NCBI GenBank assembly: GCA_033720695.1
Contig: JAWWCA010000149.1
Coordinates: 1-9,069, forward strand
Source of the DNA: DATGQT01 sp033720695
Lineage (GTDB): Bacteria > Bacteroidota > Rhodothermia > Rhodothermales > Rubricoccaceae
DNA: 9,069 nucleotides
Direction: 5' to 3'
Positions 1 through 6,405 of the stretch are shown in pieces. Under the pieces are notes generated by a model. That model was not told where the DNA came from. It did no database searches and saw only the letters and a program-made list of their open reading frames with translations. The position numbers and the translations under genes are program-made. Every line of letters starts with the position of its first letter. Positions within the stretch are counted from its first letter, which is position 1.

Positions 1-125
1 ACGCGCCCGTCAACGAGGTCTACGCCCGCTACTTCAGCGAGGCGCCGCCGGCGCGGGAGGCGCTCCAGGTGGCCGCCCTGCCGCGCGGCGCCCGCGTCGA
101 GATCTCCTGCGTGGCCGTCCGCTGA
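1..125 (+). CDS. RidA (YjgF/YER057c/UK114) family protein, C-terminal 40 residues only
   Basis: This is the 3' end of a gene whose start lies left of the window; the first full codon is at base 3 and the TGA stop is at 123-125. The 40 visible residues match the end of RidA proteins: a VY-x-x-YF segment, then PPAR, then VAALP and VEI near the C-terminus. The Arg of PPAR and the Glu of VEI are 15 residues apart, the same spacing as the substrate-binding Arg105 and Glu120 of E. coli RidA. Canonical RidA is a cytoplasmic trimer that hydrolyses reactive enamine/imine intermediates released by PLP enzymes such as threonine dehydratase. The family also has divergent members, so the exact substrate is open; the ending EISCVAVR is not the typical EIEAIAV form. 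The gene converges on the lipoprotein gene to its right with only 15 bp between the stops, and I see no terminator in that gap. Confidence 0.85.
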   Translation, partial: APVNEVYARYFSEAPPAREALQVAALPRGARVEISCVAVR

Positions 126-140
126 GCCCGGGCGAGGGGC

Positions 141-701
141 TTAAAAGGCCGGCACCGTTACCTCAACATCGAAGAAAACTTCGACACGGTAGGTTTCGTC
201 GGGGAGCCCCGGATCACCTGACACGTCGAGCGTCGCGTCGAAGTCGCCCCCGGTGACGACACCCGCGATGTTCGCGGTGGTCGTTTCAAGGCTCGCCTCG
301 CCTGTCATCGAGCCACCGGTTTCTATGTTCTCAGCACTTGCCACCTCAACCGAGCTGCTACCCGCGCTGAGTCGTAACGACACATCATCGAGCACGCCGA
401 TGGTGACCCCAACGGGATTAAGCAGGCGGATCTGAGCGCTTCCGTCAACGAGGCCGACCCGCGTTACGTCATCGGCACCGAAGCCCGACGGAAAATCGTC
501 GAGGATATTCTCGCTGCTCTGGGCAGAGACTTCGATCGCGTCACCATCGATGGCACTGCCCTGGAAGGTGAACGTGAACGAAACGTTGTCGACGACGAAC
601 GTGAATGCGTCATCTGTCGCTGCCTCGTCGCAGCCGGCGAGGGAGAGGGCGACGAGGGGGAGCAGGGCGAGCGCGAGGACTCGGAGCGTGCGGGTGCGCA
701 T
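141..701 (-). CDS. Putative lipoprotein of unknown function, 186 aa
   Basis: I do not recognise this protein. It begins with a clear lipoprotein signal peptide: basic residues at 2, 4 and 7, a hydrophobic core at 8-21, and the lipobox LAGC with the acylated Cys at residue 24, which is the only cysteine in the protein. The Cys is followed by an acidic stretch (DEAATDD). The mature part (about 160 residues) is acidic, has no Cys, Trp or His, and is rich in alternating hydrophobic/Thr/Ser residues (for example FTFVVDNVSFTFTF at 33-46), which suggests an all-beta fold. A segment around 93-111 (LLNPVGVTIGVLDDVSLRL) faintly recalls LEA/WHy-type beta repeats, but this is too weak to use as a call. 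It lies 76 bp downstream of mutS2 on the same strand, with no obvious terminator between. Hand counts give about 55-62% GC in the mature part against about 80% in a mutS2 stretch, while the signal-peptide part is GC-rich. It is probably anchored in the outer membrane; its role is unknown. Confidence 0.8.
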   Translation of the reverse strand: MRTRTLRVLALALLPLVALSLAGCDEAATDDAFTFVVDNVSFTFTFQGSAIDGDAIEVSAQSSENILDDFPSGFGADDVTRVGLVDGSAQIRLLNPVGVTIGVLDDVSLRLSAGSSSVEVASAENIETGGSMTGEASLETTTANIAGVVTGGDFDATLDVSGDPGLPDETYRVEVFFDVEVTVPAF

Positions 702-777
702 GAGCGGGGGGAGTGAGTGGGAGGGCCGAAGCTACGACGGGGCCGAGGCGGGAGCGGAAGTGGAAAACGCGCGCCCC

Positions 778-3228
778 TCACCCCAGCACGGCGACGGTGA
801 CGCCGTCGCCGCCCTCGTTCCAGGGGGCGGAGTCGAACGAGGCCACGTCGGGGCGGGCGGCGAGGTGCTCGCGGACGGCCTGGCGGAGCGCGCCCGTCCC
901 CTTCCCATGGAGGATCTCGACGCTCGGGACGCCCGCCGCCACGGCCTCGTCCACGAGCCGCATCACCTCGGGCACAGCCTCGTCCACCCGCCGCCCCCGC
1001 ACGTCGATGCGGCGGCGGGCGTGGACCGCGGGGAGGTCGGCCTTGGGCCCCGTCCGGGGCGCCCGCACCTCGACGCGCTGCTCGCGCGGCCCGGCCACCT
1101 TCGCCAGCCGGTCGAGCTTGGCCCGCGTGGTCATCTGCCCGAAGGCGACGACGGCCTCCCGGCCGTCGAGCTCGAGCACCTCCCCGACGGCCTGCCCGCC
1201 GTCGAGGCGAACCTGGTCGCCCTCGGCGATCGGGCCCGAGGCGGCCGGCGTCGACGGCGGCCGGCGCCGCTCCCGGGCGCGCACGCGGCCCTGCACGGTC
1301 TTGTGCCGCTCCGCAACGGTCTCCTTGAACCGTTCCAGCCGCTCGCGCGCCTCCTTCGTCGCCTCTTTCTCCGCCTCGGCCTCGCGGATCTCGCGGATCG
1401 TGTTCTCGACGGCCGCGTTCGCGTCGCGGACGACCTGCTCGGCCTGGGCGAGGGCCTCGGCGCGGAGCCGGTCGCGGTCGGCCCGTAGCGTCTCCAGCCG
1501 CGCCTCGTAATCCGTCCGGATCCGCTCGGCGTCGGCGGCGCGGCGCTCGGCCTCGGCGAGGGTCTCGGCGGCCTCGGCCGTCTGCCGCTCCATCTCGGCG
1601 ATGAGGTCTTCGAGCGCCGCCTTGCTCTCGCCGACGAGCCGCCGGGCGTCGTCCACGACGGGGCGGTCGAGGCCGACGCGCTGCGCGATCTCGAAGGCGT
1701 AGGACGAGCCCGGCACGCCCGCGCGGAAGCGGTACGTCGGCGCGAGCGTCTCGCGGTCGAACTGCATCGAGCCGTTCTCGACGCCGTCGGTGGCGTGGGC
1801 GAAGGCCTTGAGCGTGCCGTGGTGCGTGGTGGCGATCGTGCGGACGCCGCGCGCCGTGAGCCGGCGGAGGACGGACTCGGCGAGGGCGCCGCCCTCGGCC
1901 GGGTCGGTGCCGGTCCCGGCCTCGTCGATGAGCGCGAGCGAGCGGTCGTCGGCGTCCTCCAGCATCCGCTGGATGTTGCGGAGGTGGCTCGTGAACGTCG
2001 AGAGGTCGTCCTGGATCGACTGCTGGTCGCCGAGGTCGACGAACAGCTGCCGGAAGACGGGGAGCGTGGTGCCGGGCGCCGCGGGGATGGGGAGGCCGCA
2101 CTGCGCCATCAGGCACAGCACGCCGACGGCCTTGAGCGCGACGCTCTTGCCGCCCGCGTTCGGGCCGGTGATGACGAGCGTGACGGAGTCGCCGCCGAGC
2201 TCAAGGTCGAGGGGGACCACCTCGCGCGAGGGGCCGTCCTCTCCGCCCTCCTCCCGGCGGCGCTCGGCCTCGCGCCGGAAGTGGAGCTGGAGGACGGGGT
2301 TGCGGGCGCGGACGAGCCGGAGGACGCCGTCGTCGTTGAGGGCGGGGACGAGCGCCTCCAGCTCGTTGGCGAGGCGGCCGACGGCGGCGAGGTGGTCGAG
2401 CCGCCCCAACGCCTCCAGCCCGGCCTCGACCTCCACGCGGTGGTGGCGGAGGTGGCCCGTCACCTCGCGCAGGATCCGCTCGATCTCGCGGCGCCGCTCG
2501 GCCTCCAGCTCGCGGATCTCGTTGCCGAGGTCGAGCACGCTCGCCGGCTCGATGTAGACGGTCTGGCCCGACGACGAGACGTCGTGGACGAAGCCGGGCA
2601 CCTTCCGCTTGGCCTCGGCGCGGACGGGGATGACGGCGCGGCCGCCCCGAATCGTCGGCTGCTCCTCGGTGGCCCACCCCTCCGAGATGGCCGCGCGGAG
2701 AGCGCGCATCAGCGTCTCCCGGAGGCGCCCCTCGCGGACGGCGATCTGCCGGGTGATCCGGGCCAGCTCCGGGCTCGCGTCGTCCTTGACCTGCCCCCCC
2801 TCGTCGACGGTCCGCTCGATGTGCTCCTCGAGCGCCTTCAGGACCACGATCTCGCCGCCCGTGCGCCACAGCGCCGGGTACGTCTCCTTCTTCCCCTTGA
2901 GGTAGGCGTGGAGCGCGCGGAGGAGGCGGAGCACGCGCGCCACGGCGGCGAGGGCCTCGCCGTCGGCCCAGGCCCCCTTCGGCGCGATGCGCTTGAGGAT
3001 CGGGCGGAGGTCGTCGGCGCCCGAGAGCGGGAACGGCTCATCGAACCCGAGGACGGCCTGCATCTCGCCGGCCGCCTCCAGCCGCTGGGCCACCTCGGCG
3101 CGGTCAGCCGAGGGCGCGAGGCGCTCCAGCCGCTCCCGCCCGTAGGGCGTGCGGCTGTGCCCGAGGAGCCGGGCACGGAGCCGGTCGAAGCCGAGGCGGT
3201 GCTCGGCGTCGGCGGGGACGAGGTCCAT
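778..3228 (-). CDS. mutS2: Endonuclease MutS2 (MutS-family ATPase with C-terminal Smr domain)
   Basis: The 816-residue product has the full MutS2 order. The N-terminal MutS core/lever and clamp helices span about 1-330. The ATPase follows, with Walker A GPNAGGKS at 355-362, a STFTSHLRNI signature at 410-419, Walker B with ALIDEAGTGTD at 432-442, and the TTHHGTLK switch at 467-474. A long charged coiled coil runs from about 537 to 647, then a KOW-like strand-rich piece at about 667-697, and an Smr domain from about 740 to the end with IDVRG (741-745) and LHGKGTGALR (773-782). It lacks the mismatch-recognition domain of MutS1. Known MutS2 proteins suppress recombination by acting on branched DNA, and in Bacillus the protein splits collided ribosomes; which role applies here cannot be read from sequence. 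The ATG at 3228 was chosen because it fits the family N-terminus; an in-frame ATG at 3252 would add 8 residues. Neither start has a Shine-Dalgarno. It follows the nucleotidyltransferase gene by 91 bp on the same strand. Confidence 0.96.
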   Translation of the reverse strand: MDLVPADAEHRLGFDRLRARLLGHSRTPYGRERLERLAPSADRAEVAQRLEAAGEMQAVLGFDEPFPLSGADDLRPILKRIAPKGAWADGEALAAVARVLRLLRALHAYLKGKKETYPALWRTGGEIVVLKALEEHIERTVDEGGQVKDDASPELARITRQIAVREGRLRETLMRALRAAISEGWATEEQPTIRGGRAVIPVRAEAKRKVPGFVHDVSSSGQTVYIEPASVLDLGNEIRELEAERRREIERILREVTGHLRHHRVEVEAGLEALGRLDHLAAVGRLANELEALVPALNDDGVLRLVRARNPVLQLHFRREAERRREEGGEDGPSREVVPLDLELGGDSVTLVITGPNAGGKSVALKAVGVLCLMAQCGLPIPAAPGTTLPVFRQLFVDLGDQQSIQDDLSTFTSHLRNIQRMLEDADDRSLALIDEAGTGTDPAEGGALAESVLRRLTARGVRTIATTHHGTLKAFAHATDGVENGSMQFDRETLAPTYRFRAGVPGSSYAFEIAQRVGLDRPVVDDARRLVGESKAALEDLIAEMERQTAEAAETLAEAERRAADAERIRTDYEARLETLRADRDRLRAEALAQAEQVVRDANAAVENTIREIREAEAEKEATKEARERLERFKETVAERHKTVQGRVRARERRRPPSTPAASGPIAEGDQVRLDGGQAVGEVLELDGREAVVAFGQMTTRAKLDRLAKVAGPREQRVEVRAPRTGPKADLPAVHARRRIDVRGRRVDEAVPEVMRLVDEAVAAGVPSVEILHGKGTGALRQAVREHLAARPDVASFDSAPWNEGGDGVTVAVLG

Positions 3229-3319
3229 CGGGAGGGCGGGGGATCGTCTCATCGAGGCGCGGGCGCTTCAACGCCGCACACGGCGATCCGATCACGCGGC
3301 GGTCCGATCCCCCGGCTCG

Positions 3320-4324
3320 TCACGCCTCGACGCCGACGGTCGCGTGGTCGCCGATGTTGAGGGGGCCGGCGAAGCCTCGGACGTGCGCCTCGTGGCCCAC
3401 GACGGCGTCGTCCAGCGCCGAGCCCTCGACGGTCGCGCCCTCGAACACGATCGTGTTCTTGACCGTGGAGCCGGTGACGGTGGCCTTGCCGTGGATCGCA
3501 GCGTACGGCCCCACGACCGAGTCGCGCACGGTCGCGTCCGGACCGAGGAAGACGGGCTCGATGAGCGTGCTGTTCTCGACGCGGCCCTCGTGCGTGGCCT
3601 CGCCGCTCTTGTCGAGCATCACTCGCGTCGTGTCCTTGAGGGCGGGGATCGTCCCGCAGTCGAGCCACTCGGAGACGGAGGCCGTCTTGAAGGTCTGGCC
3701 GGCCTTGAGCATCCGGTCGAGCGCGTCGGTGAGCTGGAACTCGCCGCCGGCGCCCCGCACGTCGTCTTCGATGAGGTCGTCGATCTCGCGCCGCAGCGTG
3801 GCGGCGTCGCGGACGTAGTAGATGCCGATGATGGCCTCGTTCGAGATCGGCTCCTCCGGCTTCTCGACGAAGGCCGAGATGCGCTCCCCGTCCTTGACGA
3901 CGACGCCGAAGCGGCGGGGGTCGTCCACATGCTTGACCCAGACGACGGCGTCGGCGTCGAGGTCGGGCGTCTCGTCCATCGCGAAGAGGGTGTCGGCGAA
4001 GACGATGACGCACTCGCCGTCGAGGTGCTCGCCGGCCTGGACGACGGCGTGCGCGGTGCCGAGGGCCTGCTCCTGCACCGCGAAGTGGGGCCGGAGGCCC
4101 TGCCGCTCGCAGATGGCCGCGAGCTGCCGGCGCACCTCGTCGCCGAAGTCGGGCCCGAGGACGAAGACGGCCTCGTCGAGCCCGCGCGGGAGCGCGCCCG
4201 CGAACGTCTCGACGATGCGCTCGACCATCGAGCGGCCGACGACGGGGAGCAGCGGCTTGGGGGTGACGTGGGTGTGAGGGCGGAGGCGGGTGCCGCGGCC
4301 CGCCATCGGGACGATGAGCTTCAT
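3320..4324 (-). CDS. Sugar-phosphate nucleotidyltransferase (RmlA/GlmU-like) with C-terminal left-handed beta helix
   Basis: The 334-residue cytoplasmic protein starts with the nucleotide-binding signature of NTP-transferases, MKLIVPMAGRGTRLRP (1-16), then TPKPLLPVVG (21-30). Further motifs are QEQALGTAHAV (84-94), the metal-binding FAD at 109-111, VEKP (153-156), EFQLTD (195-200) and EWLDCGT (219-225), all usual in glucose-1-phosphate thymidylyl/uridylyltransferases. From about 246 to the end it has hexapeptide-like repeats (alternating V/I/A-rich turns such as VEGSALDDAVVG), predicted to form a left-handed beta helix. The reaction should be NTP plus sugar-1-phosphate giving NDP-sugar plus pyrophosphate; the base and the sugar cannot be assigned. 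No acetyltransferase partner or sugar pathway genes are adjacent, so this is a stand-alone copy. The ATG at 4324 is chosen because MKLIVPMAGRG is the family's natural beginning; an in-frame upstream ATG at 4396 only adds a Pro/Gly/Arg-rich leader. It is the first gene of the leftward block and could share a transcript with mutS2. Confidence 0.9.
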   Translation of the reverse strand: MKLIVPMAGRGTRLRPHTHVTPKPLLPVVGRSMVERIVETFAGALPRGLDEAVFVLGPDFGDEVRRQLAAICERQGLRPHFAVQEQALGTAHAVVQAGEHLDGECVIVFADTLFAMDETPDLDADAVVWVKHVDDPRRFGVVVKDGERISAFVEKPEEPISNEAIIGIYYVRDAATLRREIDDLIEDDVRGAGGEFQLTDALDRMLKAGQTFKTASVSEWLDCGTIPALKDTTRVMLDKSGEATHEGRVENSTLIEPVFLGPDATVRDSVVGPYAAIHGKATVTGSTVKNTIVFEGATVEGSALDDAVVGHEAHVRGFAGPLNIGDHATVGVEA

Positions 4325-4670
4325 GCGGAGGACGGGTGGGGGTCGGGGGGCGCCAGGATACGCACGCGGGCCGCCCCGGATCGGCCCGCGGCGCATCCTT
4401 TACCGGCCCCTCACACCGCCGTAGATTGACCACCCCTCTGTACGGCCGAGTCCCGCGTTCTTCTAGAGTGGACATCTCGGACGGGGCCGTTACCCGTGCC
4501 CTCTCCGCGGCGGCTCATCGCGTGCCGCCCCACGCAGCGGCCCAGGCCCCGGTCGGCTCGGCCGTTCTGGCGGTCGCCGACCCGATGGAACAGAACTTGA
4601 ATCCCCGCTTACTCCACTCACCGGGGTGCCACAGCGTCCCGTCCCCCGCCACCCACCGCTCCCCAACGTC
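4325..4670. other. Divergent intergenic region between the nucleotidyltransferase and the OmpA-like gene
   Basis: These 346 bases must hold promoters for both directions, but I cannot identify one with confidence. I found no Bacteroidota-type TAnnTTTG element. A TTGACC at 4426-4431 and a TTGAAT at 4597-4602 resemble -35 boxes but have no matching -10 at usual spacing. Short GC-rich inverted repeats occur by chance at this composition, such as a 6-bp stem at 4509-4514/4524-4529. The open frames that cross the region have no domain-like character, signal or plausible start, so I call no gene here. Confidence 0.5.
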
Positions 4671-5369
4671 ATGAACCGCTACCGCACGCGCCTCGCGGCG
4701 CTCCCCCTCGCCCTCCTCCTCCTCCTGGCCTTGCCGCAGACCGGCTGCGGCACGAGCAAGACGGCCCAAGGCGCCGTCATCGGGGCCGGCACCGGCGCCG
4801 TCGTCGGTGGCGTCATCGGGCGGGCCACCGGCTCGACGGCCCGCGGCGCCATCATCGGCGCGGCCGTCGGCGGCACCGCCGGCGCCATCATCGGGCGCCA
4901 GATGGAGGAGCAGGCCGAAGAGCTCGACGACGACCTCGAGAACGCCACCGTCGAGACGATCTCGGACCCCGAGACCGGCGAGACCGCCGGCATCGCCATC
5001 CGCTTCGACAACGCGCTCCTCTTCGACCTCAACAGCGCGAACCTCCGGCCCGGCGTCCGCGCCGACCTCGCCGACCTCGCCTCCAGCCTCCGCACCTACG
5101 ACAACCACGACGCCGTGATCGTCGGCCACGCCTCGACCGACGGCCCGGCCGACTACAACCAGGACCTCAGCGAGCGCCGCGCCGCGGCCGTCGAGGACTA
5201 CCTCGCCTCCCTCGGCGTCGCGTCCTACCGCCTCCAGTCCTACGGCCGCGGGGAGTCCGAGCCGCTCGCGGGCATCCCGGGCACCTCGCCGGACAACCGC
5301 CGCGTCGAGATCGCCATCTACGCCAACGAGGAGTACCGCCAGAACCTCCAGAACGAGTACGGCAACTGA
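4671..5369 (+). CDS. OmpA-family lipoprotein with N-terminal glycine zipper (YiaD-like)
   Basis: The 232-residue protein has a signal peptide with a basic N-region (RYRTR) and a long Leu core, ending in LPQTGC with the likely acylated Cys at 26. The Gln at -3 makes this a relaxed lipobox. Residues 34-76 are a glycine zipper of G/A/I/V repeats with GxxxG spacing. Residues 79-91 are acidic and helical. An OmpA C-terminal peptidoglycan-binding domain runs from about 108 to 218: FDLNSANLRP (118-127), VGHAST-D157, NQDLSERR (163-170) and DNRRVEI (208-214). D157 and R170 match the OmpA Asp and Arg that bind diaminopimelate. It should tether the outer membrane to peptidoglycan from the periplasmic side. 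The ATG at 4671 was chosen because it directly precedes the signal peptide; in-frame sequence further upstream is Pro-rich and not signal-like. There is no Shine-Dalgarno. A strong terminator follows 41 bp after the stop, so the gene is probably its own transcription unit. Confidence 0.93.
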   Translation: MNRYRTRLAALPLALLLLLALPQTGCGTSKTAQGAVIGAGTGAVVGGVIGRATGSTARGAIIGAAVGGTAGAIIGRQMEEQAEELDDDLENATVETISDPETGETAGIAIRFDNALLFDLNSANLRPGVRADLADLASSLRTYDNHDAVIVGHASTDGPADYNQDLSERRAAAVEDYLASLGVASYRLQSYGRGESEPLAGIPGTSPDNRRVEIAIYANEEYRQNLQNEYGN

Positions 5370-5410
5370 CGCCTCACGGATGGCCCGACCGGTTCCGACC
5401 GGTATCTTCT

Positions 5411-5446
5411 CGGCTCCCGGCCTCCTCGGCCGGGAGCCGCTTTTTT
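5411..5446 (+). terminator. Rho-independent terminator after the OmpA-like lipoprotein gene
   Basis: A perfect 12-bp stem (CGGCTCCCGGCC at 5411-5422 paired with GGCCGGGAGCCG at 5428-5439) closes a 5-base loop and is followed by one C and six T (5441-5446). It lies 41 bp after the OmpA-like stop and ends about 10 bases before the LOG start codon, an unusually tight arrangement. Confidence 0.93.
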
Positions 5447-5456
5447 CCCCACCGTG

Positions 5457-6200
5457 ATGACCGACGACCACGACAACCACTCCCCCCGCGAAACCCCCTA
5501 CTCCGCTCGCAAGAAGATGTCGGCAGACGAGCAGGCCGCGTGGCAGTCCACGCGGATCCGCGACACCTGGCGCGTCTTCCGCATCATGGGCGAGTTCGTC
5601 GAGGGGTTCGAGCGGCTCGTCGAGATCGGCCCGAGCGTCTCCGTCTTCGGCTCGGCACGGACAAAGCCGGGGACCCCGTACTACGAGATGGGGCGCGAGG
5701 TGGGCCGCCACCTCGTCGGGCACGGGTACGCCGTCATCACGGGCGGCGGGCCGGGCATCATGGAGGCGGCCAACCGGGGCGCGCAGGAGGCCGGCGGCGT
5801 CTCGGTGGGCCTCAACATCGTCCTCCCCCACGAGCAGTACGTCAACCCCTACGTGGACCCCGACAAGGCGATCAACTTCGACTTCTTCTTCGCCCGGAAG
5901 ACGATGTTCGTGAAGTACGCCCAGGGCTTCATCGTCCTCCCCGGCGGCTACGGCACGATGGACGAGCTGTTCGAGAGCCTCACCCTGATCCAGACCGGCA
6001 AGACCACGCGGTTCCCCGTGGTGCTGATGGGGACGGAGTTCTGGGGCGGGCTCCTCGGGTGGCTCCGCGAGATCATGCTCGATGCCGGCAACATCGCCGA
6101 GCCCGACCTCGACCTCCTCACCGTCACCGACGACCCGGCCGAGGCCGTGGAGGCCATCGAGCGCTTCGCGCAGGAGGTAGGGGTTGCCCCCAATTTCTGA
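5457..6200 (+). CDS. LOG-family (TIGR00730-type) nucleotide 5'-monophosphate phosphoribohydrolase
   Basis: The product (247 residues from the ATG at 5457) carries the two LOG signatures: GGGPGIMEAANRGA at 96-109 and PGGYGTMDE at 162-170, the latter containing the catalytic Glu. It also has the preceding VSVFGSART strand (61-69) and FARKTMF (145-151) in the Rossmann-like fold. LOG enzymes cleave the N-glycosidic bond of cytokinin riboside 5'-monophosphates in plants. Bacterial members hydrolyse nucleoside monophosphates such as AMP to base and ribose 5-phosphate, and the physiological substrate here is unknown. The family was once annotated as lysine decarboxylase, which is wrong. A GTG at 5454 directly precedes the ATG. 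The first 21 residues are hydrophilic and not conserved-looking, so the ATG at 5517 (MSADEQAAW, 227 residues) is also a credible start and would leave a proper leader after the terminator. No Shine-Dalgarno is seen at any of these starts. Confidence 0.93.
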   Translation: MTDDHDNHSPRETPYSARKKMSADEQAAWQSTRIRDTWRVFRIMGEFVEGFERLVEIGPSVSVFGSARTKPGTPYYEMGREVGRHLVGHGYAVITGGGPGIMEAANRGAQEAGGVSVGLNIVLPHEQYVNPYVDPDKAINFDFFFARKTMFVKYAQGFIVLPGGYGTMDELFESLTLIQTGKTTRFPVVLMGTEFWGGLLGWLREIMLDAGNIAEPDLDLLTVTDDPAEAVEAIERFAQEVGVAPNF

Positions 6201-6311
6201 GCCCTGCCCGCCCGGCGCGCCGGTCGGCGGCGTCCACGCCGCTGCACACTTTCGGGCCCGGCGCAGCGTTCCAGTCCTCTCCGCCGCCCCGGCACAGTCT
6301 TCGCACCTGGC

Positions 6312-6332
6312 CGTGCAAAAATGCGGTGCACG
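6312..6332. promoter_or_regulatory. Inverted repeat in the leader of the TPR gene, possible operator
   Basis: CGTGCA (6312-6317) and TGCACG (6327-6332) are perfect inverted arms around a 9-base, A-rich centre in the otherwise GC-rich 205-bp gap between the LOG and TPR genes. The right arm overlaps the palindrome CACGTG at 6329-6334. This could be a regulator site or a short RNA hairpin; with 6-bp arms a chance occurrence is quite possible. Confidence 0.25.
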
Positions 6333-6398
6333 TGGCAACCCGCCGGTCGCTCGTGCATCTCAAGTCTCGTCCCCACCCCCTGAACCCGAACCCCGAAC

Positions 6399-6404
6399 GG
6401 AGGA
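6399..6404 (+). promoter_or_regulatory. Shine-Dalgarno-like GGAGGA before the TPR gene
   Basis: GGAGGA sits one base before the ATG at 6406. It supports that start codon, although the spacing is shorter than the usual 5-9 bases. It is the only start in the window with a clear Shine-Dalgarno-like sequence. Confidence 0.5.
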
Positions 6405-6405
6405 T

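Noticed and set aside
464..4475. Very long open frames antisense to or offset from mutS2 and the nucleotidyltransferase (for example 1795-3360 plus, 3149-4429 plus, 464-2116 minus, 3249-4475 minus)
   Set aside because: They are Arg/Pro/Ala- or Gly/Val/Asp-rich translations typical of the wrong frames of high-GC genes, have no domain motifs, and overlap genes with clear catalytic motifs.
4597..4626. Possible promoter (TTGAAT) and ccccg/cgggg hairpin before the OmpA-like gene
   Set aside because: No -10 element at suitable spacing and only a 5-bp stem; not distinguishable from chance at this GC content.
4490..4672. Small frames in the divergent intergenic region (4336-4674 plus, 4490-4672 minus)
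   Set aside because: Neither shows a signal, helix pattern or family feature, and both run into the start of the OmpA-like gene.
6212..6223. 12-bp perfect palindrome CCGGCGCGCCGG after the LOG stop
   Set aside because: Such G/C-only palindromes are expected in this composition, it can form only a very short stem, and no T-tract follows.
4515..6338. 607-codon leftward frame opposite the OmpA-like and LOG genes
   Set aside because: It is the complement-frame shadow of two well-supported genes and has low-complexity Gly/Val/Asp/Arg composition with no recognisable fold.
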